In this document: piece by piece, positions 42,340 to 49,987 of the stretch
Position numbering within the stretch: the stretch's first letter is position 1
Layout of the letters: each line of letters opens with the position of its first letter
The notes under the pieces: generated by a model
What the model saw: the letters and a program-made list of their open reading frames with translations, nothing else
Told to the model about the DNA's origin: nothing
The model's database searches: none
Assembly (NCBI RefSeq): GCF_000743575.1
Contig: NZ_JQGC01000003.1
Span: 310,001-374,000 of the forward strand
DNA: 64,000 nt
Direction of reading: 5' to 3'
Source of the DNA: Devosia riboflavina
GTDB taxonomy: Bacteria > Pseudomonadota > Alphaproteobacteria > Rhizobiales > Devosiaceae
Position numbers and translations under genes: made by a program

Positions 42340-42924
42340 ATGCAAGCGCAGAGACGAACGCAGGAAGAGCGCCGCGATGCGACACGTCGCGCCCTGATCA
42401 CGGCGGCGCGTCGCCTCTTTGCCGAATTGGGCTATGGCGCCACCAATACGCCTGCAATTGCGGCCGAGGCCGGGGTGACGCGCGGCGCACTCTACCACCA
42501 CTTTGCCGACAAGCAGGCGCTGTTTGAGGCCGTGGTCGAGGAAGAGCACGCCCTGCTCGCCCTCGCCATCAACACCGCCGCGGAAGCCGAGGATGAACCC
42601 GGCCCCGTCCGCGCGCTGATCGAAGGCGGCGATGCCTATCTCGCCGCCATGCAGGATCCCGGCCGCCGCCGTATCCTGCTCATCGATGCCCCGGCAGTGA
42701 TGGAGCGCAGGAAGCTCGACGAGATCAACGCCCGCTTCGGCCTCAAGACGCTGATCGAAGGCGTCTCCGCCGCCATCGCGGCCGATGCCATCCGCGACCT
42801 GCCGGTCGTGCCGCTGGCCCAGCTCCTCGACGCGCTTTTCGACCGGGCCGCGCAGGCGCCGGCCGAAGAACTCGCCGATTATCGCAAGAGCATCAAAGCC
42901 CTAATTAGGGGCCTAAAGACCTGA
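42340..42924 (+). CDS. TetR-family regulator
   Basis: A 194-residue repressor. The HTH is [20 protein letters not shown], then [31 protein letters not shown] in the next segment, followed by a helical ligand domain. It is divergent from the VOC gene. The 73-bp gap is AT-rich and contains ACATAC...GTATGT half sites about 30 bp apart, but I cannot define the operator. Its last 12 bp overlap the 3' end of the DUF2793 gene on the other strand. Confidence 0.92.
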   Translation: MQAQRRTQEERRDATRRALITAARRLFAELGYGATNTPAIAAEAGVTRGALYHHFADKQALFEAVVEEEHALLALAINTAAEAEDEPGPVRALIEGGDAYLAAMQDPGRRRILLIDAPAVMERRKLDEINARFGLKTLIEGVSAAIAADAIRDLPVVPLAQLLDALFDRAAQAPAEELADYRKSIKALIRGLKT

Positions 42925-43950
42925 TTCCAGATTTTTGACCTTTTCGGCCAGTGCCTGCACGGCGGCAATGAGCGGGGCGATGAAGCTGGAATAGCGCAGG
43001 GCCTGCTGGCTGTCGGCATCGTTATCGTCGACCAGCACGTGGCCGCCGAAATTGGCTGCGCCATGCGCCTGGGCTGTGGCGAGTACCTCCTGCGCGAGGA
43101 GGCCGTAATGCACGCGCGCGTCCGTCGCATTATCGCGCCAGCGATAGCGCACCGGGTTCAGCGCCAGGATGAAATCGAGGCCGAGATCGGTCGGGAAAAT
43201 GTCGGTCTTGAGGCGCTGGTCCGAGGTCTGGATCGTGCCGGTGGCCGACCAGACGGCGCTCCAGCGCGCGCCGCTGGCGCCGAGGGTTTGGGCATTGTCG
43301 GCAATGGGCTTTACCGCGCCAGAGAAGCTGGCGCTGCCATCGCTGGCGATCACGAGGGCATTGCTCCAGGTGCTGCCATCGCTGCTGATTTTCAGGCGCC
43401 AGGCATTGTCGGCGAGCAGACCAATTTCGGCGCGGCCCGACCAATTGCTCTGGAACAGGAGGCTCGCGGTATCGCCCGCGCTCGCCTTGTTGAGTTTTAG
43501 CTGATGCCCTGCCCCATCATGGCTGAACAGCGTCGCGTCGGCCGCAATCGACAGGCGATTGGTGGTGTCGGCATCGGCATTGATGCCCAATTGCGGCAGG
43601 CCAGCGCCGGTGGCGGCGACGGCAATCCAGCCCGTACCGGAAAAGACCAGGAGCGTGCCGGTTGCCTTGTCGAAAACCTGCCAACCCGGCGCGGGGTCAT
43701 AAAAGCGCCAGGCGCCCGCCTGGAAGGCGGCGATTTCCTCACTGTGTCCGGACCAGGCGCCGGTGGCGGCAGCCGGGACGATCCAGGCTTCGCCCTCGAG
43801 CGGCGTGGCCGGGGGGACTGTAGCGGTGCTCGCTTCGATACTGGCCTGCACCAGCGCGTCGAGCCGCATCAGGGCTTCATTATGGGTGATGTGTTTGAGC
43901 GCCTGCCCGGAAATGATCTGGGGCAGGCTGAGGCGGGGGGTGTCGTCCAT
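42913..43950 (-). CDS. DUF2793 / peptidase S74 protein (spike or tail-fibre-like)
   Basis: A 345-residue protein in three parts. An N-terminal DUF2793 domain (about 1-115) contains LSLPQIISGQALKHITHNEA and LEGEAWIVPAAATGAWSGHS, then EEIAAFQAGAWRFYDPAPGW. A central beta-rich region (120-235) follows. The C-terminal intramolecular-chaperone domain of the S74 type has Ser243 and Lys248 in QTSDQRLKTDIFPTDLGL. S74 domains trimerise phage fibres and then cut themselves off before the Ser. DUF2793 is, from memory, a domain of gene-transfer-agent and phage spikes in alphaproteobacteria. No other phage gene is nearby. ATG at 43950; a long + strand frame here is a shadow. Confidence 0.82.
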   Translation of the reverse strand: MDDTPRLSLPQIISGQALKHITHNEALMRLDALVQASIEASTATVPPATPLEGEAWIVPAAATGAWSGHSEEIAAFQAGAWRFYDPAPGWQVFDKATGTLLVFSGTGWIAVAATGAGLPQLGINADADTTNRLSIAADATLFSHDGAGHQLKLNKASAGDTASLLFQSNWSGRAEIGLLADNAWRLKISSDGSTWSNALVIASDGSASFSGAVKPIADNAQTLGASGARWSAVWSATGTIQTSDQRLKTDIFPTDLGLDFILALNPVRYRWRDNATDARVHYGLLAQEVLATAQAHGAANFGGHVLVDDNDADSQQALRYSSFIAPLIAAVQALAEKVKNLESGL

Positions 43951-44091
43951 GGGTCAGGCAGTCCTTGTTGAGAGATTGCCCCATTGTCCTCCCGCCGCGA
44001 GGGGCGGGGATTAGCGGGATAAGTGCAAGACCCTTCCCTTTATGCGCCGAGCCTATATGAGAAGCCCTCATAGATTGAGCCCGAGAGCGGA

Positions 44092-44970
44092 ATGAGCGCA
44101 CCCATCCACATCGTCCTCGCCTTTGACGACAACTTTTGGGCCCCGGCCTATACGGTCATGCGCTCGGTCTGCCTCTCCACCCATCGGCGTGGGGATCTCG
44201 TCTTCCACCTGCTGCATATGCCGATCAGCGACGAGCATCGCTATGATCTCGAAGGTGTGGTGCGCGAATTCGGCGCGAGCCTGCGCTGGTATCCCGTCGC
44301 CGATTCCGCGCTGTTCGATTTCTTCGTCGCCGAACTACCAGCCTCGACCCAATGGCCGAAGATCGTCTATGCCCGCATGCTGGTGGCTGATCTCCTGCCC
44401 AGCGATATCGAACGCGCCATCTATCTCGATTGCGACATGCTGGTGCGCGCGCCGATCGAAAAGCTGTTCGATATCGATCTCGAGGGCCAGCCCCTTGGCG
44501 CCGTGCGCGATGCCATAGCGCCGTTCATCGCGGGACGACGCGATATGCGGCAGAACAAGGGCATTTTCGATGCGGCTGACCCCTACTTTAATTCTGGCAT
44601 GCTCGTCATGGACCTTCCCCAATGGCGCAGCATCGACATTAAGGCGGAGATCGCCGCCATCGCCGGTCGTGGGCTGATGGATCGGCTCTACTACGACCAG
44701 GACATGCTCAATCTGGTTTTTCTCGGGCGCTGGACACCGCTCTCCTGGCGCTGGAATACGATCGACGCCCATCCCGCCCACGAAGCGCTCGATGCGGGAA
44801 TTCTGCATTACACGCTCAAGGGAAAGCCCTGGTTCCTGCTTTCAGGCATTCTGCGCCGCGCCGCCTATGCCAGGTGGTATCGCCACGTCATGACCAATGA
44901 ACTTTTCTATCGCTTTGCGCGGCATCGCTGGAAGCGGTGGTGGCTGAAGAAGTTGCGCTTGGGGCGTTAA
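44092..44970 (+). CDS. Glycosyltransferase family 8 protein
   Basis: A 292-residue GT-A enzyme. The metal-binding DxD is Asp113-Cys-Asp115 (IYLDCDMLVRAPIEKLF), and the C-terminal HYTLKGKPWFL is the GT8 motif that ends the active site. Members add galactose or glucose to LPS or other acceptors in the cytosol. A basic C-terminus (FARHRWKRWWLKKLRLGR) may attach it to the membrane. It starts 141 bp from the DUF2793 gene, divergent from it, and overlaps the next glycosyltransferase tail to tail by 4 bp. Confidence 0.9.
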   Translation: MSAPIHIVLAFDDNFWAPAYTVMRSVCLSTHRRGDLVFHLLHMPISDEHRYDLEGVVREFGASLRWYPVADSALFDFFVAELPASTQWPKIVYARMLVADLLPSDIERAIYLDCDMLVRAPIEKLFDIDLEGQPLGAVRDAIAPFIAGRRDMRQNKGIFDAADPYFNSGMLVMDLPQWRSIDIKAEIAAIAGRGLMDRLYYDQDMLNLVFLGRWTPLSWRWNTIDAHPAHEALDAGILHYTLKGKPWFLLSGILRRAAYARWYRHVMTNELFYRFARHRWKRWWLKKLRLGR

Positions 44971-45776
44971 GCGGCCTTCGAGGGATCAATTCCCTCGCGG
45001 GCGCAGAGTTTTGCCAATGCGCTCCCCGCCTCGGGTAGAGGCAGGCCGGCGCGGCCGCGGTCGGTGAGTTGGCTGCGCCAGAGATGGATGCCGAGGGTTT
45101 CGGGTTTTATGGCCGCGTCGAGGTCGGAGCCCGCTTTCATCAGCGCTGGAATGCCTTCATAGGGCACGGGATAGAAGGTGGCCGAGGGCAAGACGCGGGC
45201 CGTGAGGCCGTGTTGCGCTACGAAATGGGTCAGCGCCATGGGGCCGGTGGCGCCATATTGCATGTGTTCGGGCGTTACCCTGTCGCCCACGAGACGGCGA
45301 ATGGCGACTTCCACGCGGCGGAGCGGGGGCAGGTGCGGCTCAAGGAGCGGGCGCTTTTTTTCCTCGAAGACCGAGATGAGATCGGAGAGGAGCGGCGCAT
45401 CCGACGGCATATAGAGCACGGCGCCATTGACCGAACCCGGCCGTTCCCAGGCCATGAGATAGTCGAAGGGACCCTCCATGGGCCGCAGGCAATACATGTC
45501 GAGATCGGCATAGACGCCGAGCCCGGCTTTCAGCGCGGCATAGCGGAAATGGTCGGAAAAGACGCCGGGTGTGCCGCGGCCCTTGTAAAAGACCAGCTTT
45601 TCCTGTGGCAACACATTTGTCGCGTCGCGCCATTCGGCACCTGCCGGCAGGCCGGTGACGGGCTCGTAGGAATAGACCTCTACCCGGTGACCCTGCCGGA
45701 CGAAGGAGGTGATGCACAGAATTTCGAGCCAACTCATCGGGCCGTGCCAGAAGCTGACAATGGTGGGCAGGGTCAT
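44967..45776 (-). CDS. DXD-type glycosyltransferase (Gly_transf_sug-like)
   Basis: A 269-residue GT-A fold protein. The N-terminus PTIVSFWHGPMSWLEILCIT and FRYAALKAGLGVYADLDMYC, with the DxD motif Asp91-Leu-Asp93, place it with the Och1/capsular sugar-transferase group. ATG at 45776; the frame to 45827 lacks a ribosome site. Donor and acceptor are unknown. It shares its 3' end with the GT8 gene, so two different glycosyltransferases lie side by side next to a spike-like protein. Confidence 0.88.
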   Translation of the reverse strand: MTLPTIVSFWHGPMSWLEILCITSFVRQGHRVEVYSYEPVTGLPAGAEWRDATNVLPQEKLVFYKGRGTPGVFSDHFRYAALKAGLGVYADLDMYCLRPMEGPFDYLMAWERPGSVNGAVLYMPSDAPLLSDLISVFEEKKRPLLEPHLPPLRRVEVAIRRLVGDRVTPEHMQYGATGPMALTHFVAQHGLTARVLPSATFYPVPYEGIPALMKAGSDLDAAIKPETLGIHLWRSQLTDRGRAGLPLPEAGSALAKLCAREGIDPSKAA

Positions 45777-45839
45777 GCGGCAATCCTTGTTCGGCGCGGG
45801 CCTTAGCATGGGCGGCCGAGATGCCAAAGGGCTCTCATC

Positions 45840-46424
45840 CTAGTCGAGCGCGCCCAGCGCCTTTGCGATCTTGCCTTCGAAGCGTTCGAGACGTTGGGCA
45901 TCCACGTTCTCGGCGCCGTGGAGGGAGAGCATCCTGAACTCCGCCTGCGGGGCGCAGGAGCCGACTATGGCCATTTTCAGCACCTTTTTTACTGGCTGGT
46001 GCATGACCAGCCTGTCGACCCACCAGGGCGAACCAAGGGTCGTCACCACGGTGACGGATTTCAGCCCGGTCAGTTTCGGGCGGATCGGCGTGCCATGCTC
46101 ATAGGCAAAGCCGGGCGTCCAGACGCGGTCGAACCAGCCCTTGAGCATGGCAGGCAGGGAAAACCACCAGGTGGGAAAAACCAGGACAAGATGGTCGGCG
46201 GCGCTGAGCCTTGCCTGTAGCGGCTCGATATCGGGCGGAACAATCAGGGTCGTGTATTGGGCGCGCCTTTCCTCCGCGCTCAGGGCCGGCGCAAAGCCAT
46301 GGGCATAAAGGTCGAGCCGGTCGACCTCGTGCCCGGCTTCGATCAGCATTTGCGCGATACGGCCGCCCAGATGCGCATTGAGGCTGTCGGCAAGCGGATG
46401 GCACTGGACCAGGTGGATGCGCAT
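45840..46424 (-). CDS. NAD(P)H quinone oxidoreductase-like flavodoxin-fold protein
   Basis: A 194-residue FMN/FAD-binding protein of the NQO1/KefF/MdaB family. It has RIHLVQCHPLADSLNAHLGG at the start, FPTWWFSLPAMLKGWFDRVW for flavin binding and TTLGSPWWVDR near the active site. It probably carries out two-electron reduction of quinones in the cytosol. ATG at 46424. A terminator from the ABC operon lies just upstream, so the gene has its own promoter. Confidence 0.9.
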   Translation of the reverse strand: MRIHLVQCHPLADSLNAHLGGRIAQMLIEAGHEVDRLDLYAHGFAPALSAEERRAQYTTLIVPPDIEPLQARLSAADHLVLVFPTWWFSLPAMLKGWFDRVWTPGFAYEHGTPIRPKLTGLKSVTVVTTLGSPWWVDRLVMHQPVKKVLKMAIVGSCAPQAEFRMLSLHGAENVDAQRLERFEGKIAKALGALD

Positions 46425-46437
46425 GGGACCTCGGGAA

Positions 46438-46471
46438 CGAAAAGCCGCCGCCTCCTTAAGGAAGCGGCGGC
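46438..46471 (-). terminator. Terminator of the GntR/ABC operon (minus strand)
   Basis: On the minus strand: GCCGCCGCTTCC-TTAA-GGAGGCGGCGGC followed by TTTTCGTT. A 12-bp stem with one wobble, 26 bp after the permease stop. Confidence 0.8.
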
Positions 46472-46496
46472 ACTTTGGCGAGAGCCGGCAGAGCCG

Positions 46497-47390
46497 TCAA
46501 TTGGCGGCTGAGCGGCGGCGATATTCGCTGGCTATGTAGATCGCCGCAAAGGCGAAGACGGCGCCGACGCCGACCTGCAACCAGTCGAATTTTTGCAGGA
46601 AATCGACGGTGAAGGCCATGGCGTCAAAAGCCTGCTGCCCCTCCCAGACGCGGTCGAGATAGTCGAAGGCGATCGGGAATTGCGAGCGATAGTTGAGAAA
46701 ATCCCAGGTGCGCGTCGCAAAGGGATGCATGCCGCCGCCCATGACGACCCATTCGAGCACGGAGAGGATCGAGGGCAGTAGCAGCGCGAGGGGAATGGCC
46801 CAGCGACCGGCCGCCGTGCCCATGGCCCCGACCAGCGCCATGTAGGGCAGGTACCACAACAGCGCACAGGCGATGACCACGAGCAAGACGAGGCTCATCT
46901 GCGCAAAGATGACCAGGATGCTCCAGAGCAGGGTGGCGCTGCCGAGGCCGGCGATCATCGTCGTCACATAGGCAACGCCGAACATCAGGACGATGCTGAG
47001 CAGGGCCACGGCAAAGATCGAGCCGGGCAGGATGGTCACGGCGGCGGTGAGCTTGCTCAACAGCACCTTCAGGTCCGAAGCCGGCATGGACTTCCAGAAC
47101 AGCATGGCATTGTTGCGCTTGTCGGCGGCAAAGCCATCGGCGCAGTAAAAGAACAGCACGAAACCGAGATAGACCAGCCACCCGGCGGCGAGCGCGGCAA
47201 AGCCGGCCTCGAACACCCAGGTGGGCATGACGGTCAGCATCTGGCCGGAAAAGCGCGTGTTGATGCGGTCGACACTGAAGGCAAAGATGGTGAGCAGAAA
47301 GACGATCGCGACCATGACCAGGGGCGCGATGAAGAAGGCACCGCGATGCTCGATATATTCGCGATGCACGAGGGCAGCAAAAGCCTTCAT
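46497..47390 (-). CDS. ABC-2 type transporter permease
   Basis: A 297-residue membrane protein with about six hydrophobic segments (the first MVAIVFLLTIFAFSVDRI, the last FDWLQVGVGAVFAFAAIYIA) and a conserved extracytoplasmic loop. It is the permease partner of the ATPase encoded directly upstream, with a 4-bp overlap. It is probably an exporter related to YtrC/D- or NatB-like systems. The substrate, perhaps a peptide antibiotic or lipid, is unknown. Confidence 0.85.
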   Translation of the reverse strand: MKAFAALVHREYIEHRGAFFIAPLVMVAIVFLLTIFAFSVDRINTRFSGQMLTVMPTWVFEAGFAALAAGWLVYLGFVLFFYCADGFAADKRNNAMLFWKSMPASDLKVLLSKLTAAVTILPGSIFAVALLSIVLMFGVAYVTTMIAGLGSATLLWSILVIFAQMSLVLLVVIACALLWYLPYMALVGAMGTAAGRWAIPLALLLPSILSVLEWVVMGGGMHPFATRTWDFLNYRSQFPIAFDYLDRVWEGQQAFDAMAFTVDFLQKFDWLQVGVGAVFAFAAIYIASEYRRRSAAN

Positions 47391-48286
47391 CGGGCGGTCT
47401 CCGGATTGGCGGTCGGGCGCTGCATCAGCGCGACGAAGAGGTCGCTGAGGGTGGGCGTCGAGACTTTGCCCAGCGGTTCGAGGGTTTCGCGGGCGACACC
47501 GTCGAAGATGAAAACGGTCTGGCCGAAGCGGGTTTCCTCATAGACCGCGCCGAGGGCGCGGGCCTGAGCCTGCTGTTCCTGCTCATTGGTCACGAGCTGG
47601 GAAAATTTCTCGTTCACCGTCTCCATCTGCATATGGAGGATCAGGTCGCCGTCCCTAATGAACATGATGTCCGAAAGCATGAACTCGATCTCGTCCACCT
47701 GGTGGGTGGTGATGATCAGGGTGCGTTCCTCGGTCATATAGTCTTCGAGAAGGCGCCGGTAAAAGCGCTTGCGATAGGTGATGTCGAGGCCGAGGGTCGG
47801 CTCGTCCAGCACCAGAAGTTTCGCGTCGATCGCCATGACCACGGCGAGGTGGAGTTGCGCCACCATGCCCTTGGACAGGGTCTTGATCTTCATCTCGGGC
47901 TTGATGTCGGTGCCTTCGAGGAAGCTGCGCGCCTTGTCGGTCGAAAAATTGGGATGGATGTTGGAGAGGAGCGCAAAGAGTTCGCGGACGCGCAGGAAGC
48001 GCGGCAGGCTCGCGACGTCCGAGATGAAAGCGACGTTTTCCATCAGTTTGGCACGGCGAGCAAAGGGATCCTCGCCGAGGACGCGAATGGTGCCCTCATA
48101 GCTCGTGAGGCCCAGCATGGCGTTGAGCGTCGTGGTCTTGCCCGCGCCATTGTGGCCAACGAGCCCATAGATGCGGCCGGCGGGAATGTCGAAATCCAGC
48201 CCATGCAGGATTTCCTTGCGGCCGAATTTTTTCCTGAGGCCCCGCGCGGTGACGACGGGTTCCAGCGTCGAAGAGGTGTCGGTCAT
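47387..48286 (-). CDS. ABC transporter ATP-binding protein (YtrB-like)
   Basis: A 299-residue ATPase with Walker A GHNGAGKTT (44-52), an ABC signature reading TLSKGMVAQLHLAVVMAI (the usual LSGGQ is LSKGM, as in YtrB-type proteins), Walker B LLVLDEPTLGLD and the switch His in IITTHQVDEIEF. It overlaps both neighbours by 4 bp (ATGA), so regulator, ATPase and permease are translationally coupled. In Bacillus, ytrA-type operons respond to cell-wall-active antibiotics; relevance here is inference. Confidence 0.92.
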   Translation of the reverse strand: MTDTSSTLEPVVTARGLRKKFGRKEILHGLDFDIPAGRIYGLVGHNGAGKTTTLNAMLGLTSYEGTIRVLGEDPFARRAKLMENVAFISDVASLPRFLRVRELFALLSNIHPNFSTDKARSFLEGTDIKPEMKIKTLSKGMVAQLHLAVVMAIDAKLLVLDEPTLGLDITYRKRFYRRLLEDYMTEERTLIITTHQVDEIEFMLSDIMFIRDGDLILHMQMETVNEKFSQLVTNEQEQQAQARALGAVYEETRFGQTVFIFDGVARETLEPLGKVSTPTLSDLFVALMQRPTANPETAR

Positions 48287-48648
48287 GGCTTTGGCTCCAC
48301 CGGGGTTTCGGCAAAGAGGGTTTTGGGATCGAGGTCAAGTGCCTTGATCTGGGTGAGAATGCGCGGCCAATCCTCTTTCAGGAACTTGTCGCGCTCGTGG
48401 GTAAGCAGTTTTTCGCGTGCGCCTTGGGTAACGAACATTCCAAGACCCCTCCGTTTTTCGACCACGCCGATCTCGACCAGGGCTTCAAAAGCCTTGGTAA
48501 CCGTCAGCGGATTGACCGAAAGTTCTGCTGCGATCTGGCGCACCGAAGGCAGGGCATCGCCCTCCCCCACCGCGCCACGCAGGATCATCTCGATCAGCCG
48601 CTGCCGGATCTGCACGAAGATCGGCTGGCTCGCGTGAAAATCATCCAT
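48283..48648 (-). CDS. GntR-family regulator, YtrA subfamily
   Basis: A 121-residue repressor with an N-terminal winged helix (PIFVQIRQRLIEMILRGAVG, then LPSVRQIAAELSVNPLTVTKAFEALV in sequence) and the short C-terminal dimerisation helices of the YtrA subfamily. It is the first gene of the operon and presumably represses it. A near-perfect 26-bp palindrome lies 15 bp upstream of the ATG. Confidence 0.93.
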   Translation of the reverse strand: MDDFHASQPIFVQIRQRLIEMILRGAVGEGDALPSVRQIAAELSVNPLTVTKAFEALVEIGVVEKRRGLGMFVTQGAREKLLTHERDKFLKEDWPRILTQIKALDLDPKTLFAETPVEPKP

Positions 48649-48662
48649 GTTTCGTGCCTATC

Positions 48663-48688
48663 TAGTGTGCTACACATGTATCACACTA
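48663..48688. promoter_or_regulatory. 26-bp palindromic operator of the YtrA-type operon
   Basis: TAGTGTG and CACACTA arms (48663-48669, 48682-48688) extend inward, so 11 of 13 positions per half match. It lies upstream of the GntR gene, in the position expected for autoregulation. Confidence 0.75.
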
Positions 48689-48689
48689 A

Positions 48690-49016
48690 ATGAGGGAGTC
48701 AACTGTCGATGCGACGGCAAAAGCGAGCCGTGCCGGGATTGGCAAAAATATTGCCTATGGTCCGCCAATGGCGCCTTTCAGCGCCGTCCGGGGCCGCGCA
48801 TGCTAAACTACGGTTCTCTATCGTTGTTTGCGGTCTTGCTCTGGCCACGATCGACTGGCATAAGGGCGACCATACGTTTCTGCCTAAGTCGGCGGCCTCT
48901 TTCCGGTTTTTCCGGTCCTAGGCTCTAAGATCCATGTTGCGAACGTCTGTAGGCCCTCTTGCATGTTGCGGAGGGGAACGCTCTTCGCTTCGGCTCCGAG
49001 CTTTAAGGAAATCAAA
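48690..49016 (+). promoter_or_regulatory. Region upstream of the cold-shock gene, probable long structured 5' UTR
   Basis: No convincing gene lies in this 327-bp stretch; a 70-codon frame at 48709 lacks a ribosome site. The 85 bp before the cold-shock ATG contain a repeated CATGTTGCG (48933 and 48962) and a hairpin-rich segment (GGGGAACGCTC-TTCGCTTCG-GCTCCGAGC). Cold-shock genes often have such structured leaders that change fold with temperature. Confidence 0.4.
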
Positions 49017-49235
49017 ATGGCCACCATCACCGGCACCGTCAAATTCTTCAACGCCACCAAGGGCTTTGGCTTCATCACTCCCGAAACCGGCGGCAAGGAC
49101 CACTTCGTCCACATCTCCGCCGTTCAGCGTTCGGGCGTCGATGGCCTCTACGAAAACGACAAGGTCACCTACGAAGTCGAGACCGGCCGTGACGGCCGCG
49201 AGTCCGCTGTCAACCTGACCCTGATCCAGCAGTAA
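49017..49235 (+). CDS. CspA-family cold-shock protein
   Basis: A 72-residue single cold-shock domain with both RNA-binding motifs: KGFGFITPE (RNP1) and DHFVHISAV (RNP2). Such OB-fold proteins melt RNA structure and act as RNA chaperones. The ATG at 49017 behind TTAAGGAAATCAAA gives exactly the family length (MATITGTVKFFNATKGFGFI). The gene is followed by hairpins and a strong terminator. Confidence 0.95.
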   Translation: MATITGTVKFFNATKGFGFITPETGGKDHFVHISAVQRSGVDGLYENDKVTYEVETGRDGRESAVNLTLIQQ

Positions 49236-49281
49236 GCTCCACAAGAGCGCTGCTGTCGCCGCAAGCGGCGACCTGAATTTT

Positions 49282-49313
49282 AGCCCGCCTGGCTTGCGCC
49301 TGGCGGGCTTTTT
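49282..49313 (+). terminator. Terminator of the cold-shock gene
   Basis: AGCCCGCCTGGC-TTGC-GCCTGGCGGGCT, then TTTTGC. An additional hairpin GTCGCCGCAAGCGGCGAC precedes it at about 49254-49271. Confidence 0.85.
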
Positions 49314-49327
49314 GCTGCTTGCGGGCA

Positions 49328-49358
49328 TAAAAAAAATGGCGCCCTTGCGGGCGCCAGT
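49328..49358 (-). terminator. Terminator of the DUF2852 gene (minus strand)
   Basis: On the minus strand: ACTGGCGCCCGCAAGGGCGCCA followed by TTTTTTT. It lies about 30 bp after the DUF2852 stop codon. Confidence 0.85.
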
Positions 49359-49391
49359 TCACTTGGGAGGTTCGGGAATAGGGGGCCGGCC

Positions 49392-49847
49392 TTAGCCGTT
49401 ATTGCCCCAATTGTTGTTGTTCTGGTTGTTGTCGCCAAAACCCTGGCGATTGCCACGGTGCTCGCTCATGAAGCGATCGAACTCTTCGCGATCCTTGGCC
49501 TTGCGGAGATTGGCCATATAGTCGTGGAAGGCGTCGATTTCGGCATCGAGGCGGGCGCGTTCTTCATCGAGGCGGCGAAGCTGTTCGGCGCGGTAGTCGT
49601 CGAAGGCAGCATTGCCCGAGGAGGAATAGTCACGGCCCATGCCGCCAAAGTGCTTCTTGTTGTTGCGCATATAGCCACATCCCTTGTTCCAGTAGGCCTG
49701 TGCTTTTTCGGCAGAGCCGCCAAACTTCTCACCCCAGAGGATGTAGCCGAGGACGGCGAGGCCGATGGGCCAGAAGATGATGAAGCCGAGTACCATGAGG
49801 GCGATGGTCAGTGGCGACCATTGCGGTTTGATGATTGCTGTGTTCAT
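49392..49847 (-). CDS. DUF2852 membrane-anchored protein
   Basis: A 151-residue protein with one N-terminal hydrophobic helix (about residues 13-36, TIALMVLGFIIFWPIGLAVL), a basic/aromatic loop and a charged coiled-coil-like region (DDYRAEQLRRLDEERARLDA). An Asn/Gly-rich tail (NNQNNNNWGNNG) ends it. This is the DUF2852 arrangement common in Hyphomicrobiales. The ATG at 49847 is used; the frame extends 41 codons upstream without conservation. Function unknown. Divergent from actS, 140 bp apart. Confidence 0.85.
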   Translation of the reverse strand: MNTAIIKPQWSPLTIALMVLGFIIFWPIGLAVLGYILWGEKFGGSAEKAQAYWNKGCGYMRNNKKHFGGMGRDYSSSGNAAFDDYRAEQLRRLDEERARLDAEIDAFHDYMANLRKAKDREEFDRFMSEHRGNRQGFGDNNQNNNNWGNNG

Positions 49848-49987
49848 GTCGTTTCGTTTCCCAGTCACGTCGCGATGCTGATAACGTGGCCCTCCCGGGG
49901 GCAGGATCAAGAATGTGCCTATGGGATTTTTTGGCTTGAAATGACGCTTTTCCCTTCCTATGCGGCGCATAGAAGTTCCCCAAAACC

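Noticed and set aside
48709-48921. 70-codon frame between the GntR operator and the cold-shock gene
   Set aside because: No ribosome site and no family resemblance; the region fits a promoter and leader better.
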